A DNA stretch of 64,000 bases, from positions 1 through 64,000 of the forward strand of contig NZ_JAJNKB010000003.1 in assembly GCF_021533195.1 (NCBI RefSeq), written 5' to 3'. The notes under the pieces were generated by a model. The model made no database searches, was not told where the DNA came from, and saw nothing but the letters and a program-made list of their open reading frames with translations. This document shows, piece by piece, positions 57,950 through 64,000 of this stretch; positions within the stretch are counted from its first letter, which is position 1; every line of letters begins with the position of its first letter. Position numbers and translations under genes: made by a program. Source of the DNA: Portibacter marinus. GTDB taxonomy: Bacteria; Bacteroidota; Bacteroidia; Chitinophagales; Saprospiraceae.

Positions 57950-60064
57950 CTATTTCTTTTCTAAAGATCCCAGTGAGGGATTAGCTGTAATCATATCTTT
58001 CATGATATTGAGTGTTTCATTCAAATAAATGTCTTTTTGCAAATCCTTGATCCAGACATCATTTCTGGCAATCCTTGAACTATCAGCTTCAATGAACTCA
58101 AGATCTATAGGCAAGTTAGAAGCATTCAATCCTATAATCTGATTACTCCACAAATCCTTAAACTTTTCTGCAGCTTGTTCTCTTGCATCTACTTCTTTGT
58201 TGAACTCTTCAAAATTAAGAGAGTAGATCTTATCATCTCTATTTTCTTTCAGTCGCTGTGCATTCTCAAGTACCAATTTAAATTGCTCGTCACTTTCGAT
58301 TCTTTGCGCAGAATTTTTACTTAAGATTTCTTTGTTACTTACCGTCATCTTAGGCAACTCGTATTCTACCGGATCTATTTCCGTCCATTCCATTGCATAA
58401 TCATATTGCTTCTCTCCTGTTTCTATATAATGGAAATTATCAGGTAGTATTACATCCGGTACCACTCCTTTCAATTGAGTCGAACCACCATTTACTCTAA
58501 AATACTTCTGCGTTGTCAATTTGACCTCACCCAATGGCTTCATATCACCATTCCCCCTCACTGCTCTGTCCAGATCATAAAATCTTTGCACTGTTCCTTT
58601 TCCAAATGTCGACTTGCTACCTACTATTAGTGCTCTATCATAATCCTGCATTGCAGCAGCTAGTATCTCAGAAGCCGAAGCAGAATAACCATTGACCATG
58701 ACGATTAAATGACCGTCATACTTGGTTTCAGGATCTTCATCTTCAAGGACATAGGGTTCACGTCCTCTTGGCTTAACCTGTACAATCGGACCTTCATCAA
58801 TAAAAAGGCCGGACATCTGGACCACATCTCTTAGTGAACCACCACCATTGTTTCGCAAGTCCAATATGATACCATCGACATTTTCTGCTTTAAGTTTTTC
58901 GATCTCTAAAGCAACATCTACAGCGGAACTTCGTCCATCCTTAGATTCGAAATCGGCATAAAACTTAGGCAGTCTGATGTAGCCATATTTATGTCCTTCA
59001 TCTTCTCTTTCAATGATGACACTTTTTGCTTTCCCTTCTTCTATGATTACTATATCCCGTTCTATCTCTATGTCTACCATTGTACCATCCTTCTTTTTAA
59101 CGGTCAGATAGACGATTGTACCTTTCTTTCCCCGAATATGTTGTACCACGTCATCAACTCTCATTCCAGTGATATCCAAAACTTCATCTTCACCCTTCTG
59201 TTGGACCGCTGTGATCAAGTCATCTACTTCTAATTCCTTACCTTTCCAAGCCGGGCCACCTACGATGATATCCACCACTTTGGTATAGTCTCCATCTCGC
59301 TGTAACCTTGCTCCGATACCTTCTAATCTTCCACCCATATTGATATTAAAATCCTGCTTTTCCTTAGGATTATAATAATCTGAATGTGGATCAAATACAT
59401 GAGTGATCGTATTTAGATAAGCTTCAAATCTATCAGACCTTCTGATTTCACCCAGTCGATCAAACCAATCATCAAACATTTCTTTCGCATCTTTATACGC
59501 CTCCTTTTTCAGCTCTTCCTCTGTCTTTTTCTTCTCCGCTTTTTCGTTGGCTTCTAATTTATCTTCATATCGGACCAGAATTTCATACTTGATCATCTTT
59601 CTCCAGCCTTCTTTAAGCTCGTCCATATTTTTGGGAAAGGCCTTTTCTTCGTCGTCTAAGTTAATATCCTCGTCAATGGTAAAATCAAAATCCATCTTGA
59701 TGGTCTCATCATAGACTTTTTTAGCTCGCTCTATTGCTTTATTGATTTTTTGTTCAGACAGATTAAAAAATTCAAAACTTCCCTCCTCATATTGGTCGTC
59801 AAGTAATTTTTCGTATTTCTGAAGTTCATCGACATCTGTTTGCAATAAAAATCTCTTACTATTATCCAATACCTCTAAATAGCTTTTAAAGGCATTTTCC
59901 GAGAAATCATTATTCATCTCCAAGGGCCGATAATGAACCTGCTCTAAAAAGTTAGAAACGGCATAAAAAATCAATTCTTCCTTCTCCTTTGGATCAGGTT
60001 CTGGAAAAAACGATCCCACTGCCAGTACTCCTGCTGCGACTAGTGCTAAAATAACGGCCTTCAT
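57950..60064 (-). CDS. Carboxy-terminal processing protease (Prc/Tsp type, peptidase S41)
   Basis: 704 residues, long like E. coli Prc rather than short CtpA. An N-terminal hydrophobic signal/anchor (AVILALVAAGVLAVGSFF) is followed by a helical domain, a PDZ domain (GIGARLQRDGDYTKVVDIIVGG, about 240-330), and the S41 core with Ser463 in YSASASEI and Lys489 in STFGKGTVQ. The Gln/Asn-rich C-terminal helical extension matches the Prc type. It degrades or trims periplasmic proteins from the C-terminus. Confidence 0.94.
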   Translation of the reverse strand: MKAVILALVAAGVLAVGSFFPEPDPKEKEELIFYAVSNFLEQVHYRPLEMNNDFSENAFKSYLEVLDNSKRFLLQTDVDELQKYEKLLDDQYEEGSFEFFNLSEQKINKAIERAKKVYDETIKMDFDFTIDEDINLDDEEKAFPKNMDELKEGWRKMIKYEILVRYEDKLEANEKAEKKKTEEELKKEAYKDAKEMFDDWFDRLGEIRRSDRFEAYLNTITHVFDPHSDYYNPKEKQDFNINMGGRLEGIGARLQRDGDYTKVVDIIVGGPAWKGKELEVDDLITAVQQKGEDEVLDITGMRVDDVVQHIRGKKGTIVYLTVKKKDGTMVDIEIERDIVIIEEGKAKSVIIEREDEGHKYGYIRLPKFYADFESKDGRSSAVDVALEIEKLKAENVDGIILDLRNNGGGSLRDVVQMSGLFIDEGPIVQVKPRGREPYVLEDEDPETKYDGHLIVMVNGYSASASEILAAAMQDYDRALIVGSKSTFGKGTVQRFYDLDRAVRGNGDMKPLGEVKLTTQKYFRVNGGSTQLKGVVPDVILPDNFHYIETGEKQYDYAMEWTEIDPVEYELPKMTVSNKEILSKNSAQRIESDEQFKLVLENAQRLKENRDDKIYSLNFEEFNKEVDAREQAAEKFKDLWSNQIIGLNASNLPIDLEFIEADSSRIARNDVWIKDLQKDIYLNETLNIMKDMITANPSLGSLEKK

Positions 60065-60225
60065 ATATTTATTTTTCTTTTTAATAATCTCAAGTTAAGG
60101 ATTTTCACATTTAAAAACACTGTAAGTGCTCTTTGTGTTCTAACCTGATAATTCTTTAACGTATCAATAACTGTTCTAAAATCAAAAAATAAGCCCATTT
60201 ATTGTAAAGGACACTAAATTTCCGG

Positions 60226-61563
60226 CTAGTCGGCCAATAGTCTCGACAGAATGTCTTCTATTTTTCGATTAGGGTTGTTTTCTTCCAACTTTTTGATGCC
60301 TGACCGAATCAAATCTAACTGAAGATTTCCGATTGATCCTTCATGACTGTGCTTCAATTGTTCAGGCTTTACAAAAGCTCCTTTTTCTATTTGTTCTCCT
60401 ATTTTACGATAAGCTTCACGAAAAGGAACCCCTTGTTTGACCATCTCGTTTACAGCATCTACAGTGAGCAAGTAGTCATACTTTTCATCATTCAAGATGT
60501 CTTCATTGACTTTCAATTTTGGAAGTGCATAATCCATGATGGACAGTACTTCTTCCATTTTATTTATTGCTGGAAACAAATACTCTTTCAAAAGTTGAAA
60601 ATCTCTATGATATCCTGTTGTTAAGTTAGAAATAATGGACATGATCTGCGAAGGTAGATTCATCAGGCTATTCGTATATGCCCTGATCAGCTCATATACA
60701 TCTGGATTTTTCTTGTGTGGCATAATACTGGATCCAGTCGTCATTGTAGAGGGTAAGCTTAGAAAGCGGTAATTCTCATTCGAGTACAAGATCATGTCGT
60801 TGGCAAACTTATTGATACTCAAAGAGATGGTGGCCATGACCTGCGCCACCAAGAGCTCAGCTTTTCCTCGACCGTATTGAGCATTGATAGGATTGACATG
60901 CAATTCTTCAAATCCGAGCAATTGGGTGGTTCTGGTGCGATTAAGTGGAAACGAACTTCCATAACCAGCTGCTGAACCTAAAGGATTTTTATTGATCAAT
61001 GGAAAAATAGCAGTACAATACTCTGCATCTTCCTTCAAGGATTCTGCTTGAGCCCCAAAGTACATTCCAAATGAAGATGTCATCGCTACCTGGGTATGAG
61101 TATAACCAGGCATCAGTACATTACTGTACTTGTCTGCGATATCTATAAATTTGGTCGCAAGCGCAGTGATCGAATCTATGAAGGCACCAAGTTTACTGCG
61201 ATAATACATTTTAAGGTCTACCAGAACCTGATCATTTCTCGATCTGCCGCTATGAATACGTTGACCCCATTCTCCCAATAACAATTCTACTTGTGAATGA
61301 ACATCTTCGACTCCCTCTTCTATAACAAATTCTCCATCATTTATCCTTTGATAAATGTTTTTGAGTCCTTCTTTAATTTTACTTAGCTCTCCTTGCTCTA
61401 TCAGTCCTTGCTCCTGTAACATAGATACATGGGCTAAACTTCCGAGTACATCATATGAGGCCAGTTCGAGATCCAGCGTACGATCATTACCAATGGTAAA
61501 CTGTTCAATCATTTTATCTACAGGGAGACCTTTGCTCCATAATTTATTTTCAGATTCCTTCAT
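60226..61563 (-). CDS. argH: Argininosuccinate lyase
   Basis: 445 residues. It splits argininosuccinate to arginine and fumarate. The superfamily signature GSSIMPHKKNPDVYELI is intact, with SGRSRNDQV (substrate binding) and MPGYTHTQVA. Its start overlaps the end of the upstream M20 gene by 14 bases, so it is the last visible gene of the arginine operon. The 161-base gap 60065-60225 holds nothing clear. Confidence 0.96.
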   Translation of the reverse strand: MKESENKLWSKGLPVDKMIEQFTIGNDRTLDLELASYDVLGSLAHVSMLQEQGLIEQGELSKIKEGLKNIYQRINDGEFVIEEGVEDVHSQVELLLGEWGQRIHSGRSRNDQVLVDLKMYYRSKLGAFIDSITALATKFIDIADKYSNVLMPGYTHTQVAMTSSFGMYFGAQAESLKEDAEYCTAIFPLINKNPLGSAAGYGSSFPLNRTRTTQLLGFEELHVNPINAQYGRGKAELLVAQVMATISLSINKFANDMILYSNENYRFLSLPSTMTTGSSIMPHKKNPDVYELIRAYTNSLMNLPSQIMSIISNLTTGYHRDFQLLKEYLFPAINKMEEVLSIMDYALPKLKVNEDILNDEKYDYLLTVDAVNEMVKQGVPFREAYRKIGEQIEKGAFVKPEQLKHSHEGSIGNLQLDLIRSGIKKLEENNPNRKIEDILSRLLAD

Positions 61564-62650
61564 TCTTTATTTTTGTCATTTCATACGGATTTAAGGCCTT
61601 TAATAGGTTGACATATCCATCTATGCCTTGGTCTACTTCTTTAATGTAAATGTATTCGTCAGGAGTATGTGATCTTTCTGAAAAACCTGGACCCATCTTA
61701 ATGGTAGGAAATTTAAGATTGGCTTGATCTGAAAGTGTAGGGGACCCAAAAAGTGTCAAACCCAGTTTTTGACCAGCTCTGACCAAAGGGTGATCCAGGC
61801 TTATACCTGATGGTCGATTGTTAAAGGAACGGGCTTTCAGGGAAGATTCGCAAATGTTTTGTACTTCTTTAAACGCTTCCTCCAGATCGTACAATTCATT
61901 GACCCTTAAATCAATGACAAATTTGCAGGAATCAGGAACCACATTATGCTGGACACCTGCATCTATCTGCGTTACCGTCATCACATTTGTACCTAAAGTT
62001 TCAGATACTCTATTGAATTGGTAGTCGCTGATCTTTTGGATGTCTTTCACTGCCTTATAAATCGCATTCTCACCTTCCTGCCGAGCTGCATGACCTGCCT
62101 CACCAATTGCCTCTCCATCGATCACCAGTAGACCCTTTTCTGCAATTGCCATTTCCATATTGGTAGGTTCACCTACTATTCCAAAATCCACTGGGCTTAA
62201 TTCATGGTCTATCAATGATTTAATCCCATTTGGTCCAAAATTCTCTTCCTCTGCAGTTGCCGCCAAAATTAAATTGAAATCTTGCTTTTGTTCATGTAAG
62301 TAGATATAGGTGATCACAAGCGAAACCAAACTAGCACCGGCATCGTTGGCTCCCAATCCAAACAGCTTTCCATCCTTCTCAATGGCTCCAAAGGGATCAT
62401 GTGTCCAACCATTGACCACCTTTATGGTATCATGATGAGAATTCAAAAGACACGTTGGCAATCCGGGATCCAGTGCTTCAATTCCGGCTATAATATTATT
62501 ATTTTTCTTAATATGAGGAATGTTTTTCGCCTGCAAAAACTGTTGTAAAATTTCAGCAGTACCGTCTTCCTTTCCTGAATAAGAGGGTTCTCTGATCAAT
62601 GTCTTCAAAAGTTGGATGGCTTCCTTTTTTAATTCGTCTAACTCCTGCAT
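61550..62650 (-). CDS. M20 peptidase, ArgE-type acyl-ornithine/acyl-citrulline deacylase
   Basis: 366 residues. Metal-binding motifs of M20 are present: HHDTIKVV, NDAGASLVSLV (Asp), the catalytic/metal AEEENFGPNG, and FGIVGEPTNMEMAIAEKG. GEAGHAARQEGENAI marks the dimerisation lobe. In the Bacteroidota arginine route this enzyme removes the acyl group from acyl-citrulline; DapE- or LysK-type activity cannot be excluded by sequence alone, but the operon position between argB and argH supports arginine. It overlaps argB by 13 bases. Confidence 0.9.
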   Translation of the reverse strand: MQELDELKKEAIQLLKTLIREPSYSGKEDGTAEILQQFLQAKNIPHIKKNNNIIAGIEALDPGLPTCLLNSHHDTIKVVNGWTHDPFGAIEKDGKLFGLGANDAGASLVSLVITYIYLHEQKQDFNLILAATAEEENFGPNGIKSLIDHELSPVDFGIVGEPTNMEMAIAEKGLLVIDGEAIGEAGHAARQEGENAIYKAVKDIQKISDYQFNRVSETLGTNVMTVTQIDAGVQHNVVPDSCKFVIDLRVNELYDLEEAFKEVQNICESSLKARSFNNRPSGISLDHPLVRAGQKLGLTLFGSPTLSDQANLKFPTIKMGPGFSERSHTPDEYIYIKEVDQGIDGYVNLLKALNPYEMTKIKNEGI

Positions 62651-63417
62651 ATCTCTGTTCCTTTATCCGGTCGCTCCATATTCGTGTATTGACCGATAAT
62701 CACCTCTTTCACTCCAGATTTGCTGGCCTGAATGGCATTGTAAATTTTTGGCACCATGCCATCAGCTACTGTACCTTTATTTTTCATCTCTGCAAATCCT
62801 TCTGCGGTGATCCTATCGATCACAGAATCTTCATCTTCAATATTATGGAGCACACCTGTCAGTTCAAATGCATAGTATAATCTGACATCATAGGACTTAG
62901 AAAGGGCTTTAGCGATTTCAGAAGCAATGGTATCAGCATTGGTGTTTAGCATCTGACCTTTACCATCATGGGTGAGCGCACAGAAAACAGGGACAAATCC
63001 TGAGTGCAATAATTTTGTTAAAGCTACACCATTCACATTTTCAATATCGCCCACATAACCGTAGTCAATTTCTTTGACAGGCCTTTTCCAACTTAAAATT
63101 GTATTGCCATCTGCTCCAGAAAGTCCCAACGCATTGACACCCATGCTTTGGAGACCTGCTACAATCCTCTTGTTGACCAATCCACCATAAATCATAGTAG
63201 CGATTTCGATCATAGCTTCATCAGTTATTCGTCTTCCTTCCAGCATTTTAACTTCCACGTCCATCTTTTTGGCCAGGGCAGTAGCTTCGGCCCCACCCCC
63301 ATGGATAAGTATTTTTGCTCCTGATACATTTTTGAAGCTAACGAGCGCATGATGTAGCTTTTGTGGATTAGACAATACTTTGCCACCTATTTTGATAACA
63401 TTGATCACATCCATCAT
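62638..63417 (-). CDS. argB: Acetylglutamate kinase (Bacteroidota acyl-glutamate kinase)
   Basis: 259 residues. It phosphorylates N-acyl-glutamate. INVIKIGGKVL and LIHGGGAEATALAKK are the amino-acid-kinase nucleotide-binding motifs; LNTNADTIASEIAKAL and a KGTVADGMVPKIYNAI-type C-terminal motif follow. Its ATG overlaps the stop of the carbamoyltransferase gene by ATGA. In species using the succinylated route the substrate may be N-succinylglutamate; this cannot be told here. Confidence 0.95.
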   Translation of the reverse strand: MMDVINVIKIGGKVLSNPQKLHHALVSFKNVSGAKILIHGGGAEATALAKKMDVEVKMLEGRRITDEAMIEIATMIYGGLVNKRIVAGLQSMGVNALGLSGADGNTILSWKRPVKEIDYGYVGDIENVNGVALTKLLHSGFVPVFCALTHDGKGQMLNTNADTIASEIAKALSKSYDVRLYYAFELTGVLHNIEDEDSVIDRITAEGFAEMKNKGTVADGMVPKIYNAIQASKSGVKEVIIGQYTNMERPDKGTEICRS

Positions 63418-64000
63418 TCCATTAAAAGTTCTTTGATGACCGATTGTGCAGCATGCACTCTGTTCCCAGCCTCTTCATAAATCAATGATGTAGAGGCATC
63501 AAGCACCTCGTCTGTAGCTACAACATTTCGTCTAATAGGTAAACAGTGCATAAAGCCCGCGTCATTGGTCAATGCCATCTTTGCTTCGTCAATGATCCAG
63601 CTACGGTCATTGCTGAGTTTACCATATTGCACTGTGGACGACCATGATTTAGCATATATGAAGTCCGCACCTTTGAATGCCTTATGCTGATCATATTCAA
63701 CTTCGGCATCACCTATTAGCTCTTGTGGTAGTTCGTGACCCTTTGGATGCGTAATGATGAATTCGTATGACATGGCAGTTGCTGCCTGGGCAAATGAAAT
63801 GGGAACGGCCAGCGGAAGCGCTTTAACGTGAGGTGCCCAGGAAAGTACCACTTTGGGCTTATCACGTTTTTTATAAGACTCAATCGTAATGGCATCTGCA
63901 AGACCTTGCAATGGATGGTGCAGACAAGACTCCAGGTTAATAATGGGGACCGTGGCATACGCCATCAAGCCTTTTAATACCCGGTCTTTCAGGTCTTCCT
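63414..64000 (-). CDS. N-acetyl/N-succinyl-ornithine carbamoyltransferase, C-terminal part
   Basis: 195 codons are in the window and the frame continues upstream beyond base 64000, so the gene is cut. HHPLQGLADAITIE is the H-P-L/C-Q motif and FMHCLPIRRNV the carbamoyltransferase Cys-Leu-Pro loop; LSWAPHVKALPLAV and VVATDEVL fit the acyl-ornithine branch rather than classic ArgF. In Bacteroides this enzyme (ArgF') acts on N-succinylornithine and in Xanthomonas on N-acetylornithine. The discriminating loop (around residue 90) lies in the missing part. First visible gene of the operon. Confidence 0.92.
   Translation of the reverse strand, partial: EDLKDRVLKGLMAYATVPIINLESCLHHPLQGLADAITIESYKKRDKPKVVLSWAPHVKALPLAVPISFAQAATAMSYEFIITHPKGHELPQELIGDAEVEYDQHKAFKGADFIYAKSWSSTVQYGKLSNDRSWIIDEAKMALTNDAGFMHCLPIRRNVVATDEVLDASTSLIYEEAGNRVHAAQSVIKELLME

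Overview
The window comes from a Bacteroidota genome, most likely a marine or aquatic Saprospiria-like (or neighbouring class) lineage; the phylum is well supported, the class is inference. Evidence: secreted giants built of HYR, PKD and SprB-type modules, one ending in a type IX secretion (T9SS) type-B sorting domain; the T9SS regulator PorX; TAnnTTTG-like promoter boxes; and an arginine operon carrying the acyl-ornithine type of carbamoyltransferase. I see no phage, IS or CRISPR.

Region 1 (1-32,289, minus strand) is dominated by two tandem paralogous giant genes. The upstream one (13846-30537, 5563 codons as read) is complete. It has a secretion signal, a shared N-terminal domain, PKD, five 351/352-residue superunits of four HYR-like modules, five classical HYR modules, 13 modules of about 75 residues, PKD and SprB modules, and a C-terminal sorting domain. 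The downstream one (13588 to beyond base 1) shares the same N-terminal architecture, then runs into an array of 267-bp (89-residue) units. The 40 unit anchors in the window fall on a 267-bp grid wherever I checked, and the array leaves the window still repeating. A smaller LamG-type protein with the same sorting domain (30788-31978) and a YbaB-family gene lie upstream of the giants.

Region 2 (32,328-40,143) holds a CaCA cation exchanger, TatC, a small membrane protein, PorX, an HD-domain phosphohydrolase, and an unusual 813-residue envelope protein. In that protein a 23-residue repeat stalk is interrupted by an OmpA domain and ends in a peptidoglycan-binding domain.

Region 3 (40,310-52,390) is mostly housekeeping: glyA, truA, tig-clpP-clpX with a tRNA-Leu(TAG) just upstream of tig, a SpoT/Rel ppGpp enzyme overlapping a Fur-family regulator, purA, a DUF427 protein, a PhzF-like protein and a Crp/Fnr-type regulator.

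Region 4 (52,485-64,000) holds an S9 peptidase, mgsA overlapping uvrC, a zinc-less DksA/TraR-like protein, a Prc/Tsp-type S41 protease, and an overlapping arginine operon transcribed argF'-argB-argE-argH (argF' is cut by the window end).

The strongest lead is the giant-protein locus: two adjacent paralogues, about 30 kb together, with module arrays in a four-module higher-order pattern. One is extremely homogenised, with a mosaic suggesting ongoing recombination. All translations, alignments and counts were done by eye.
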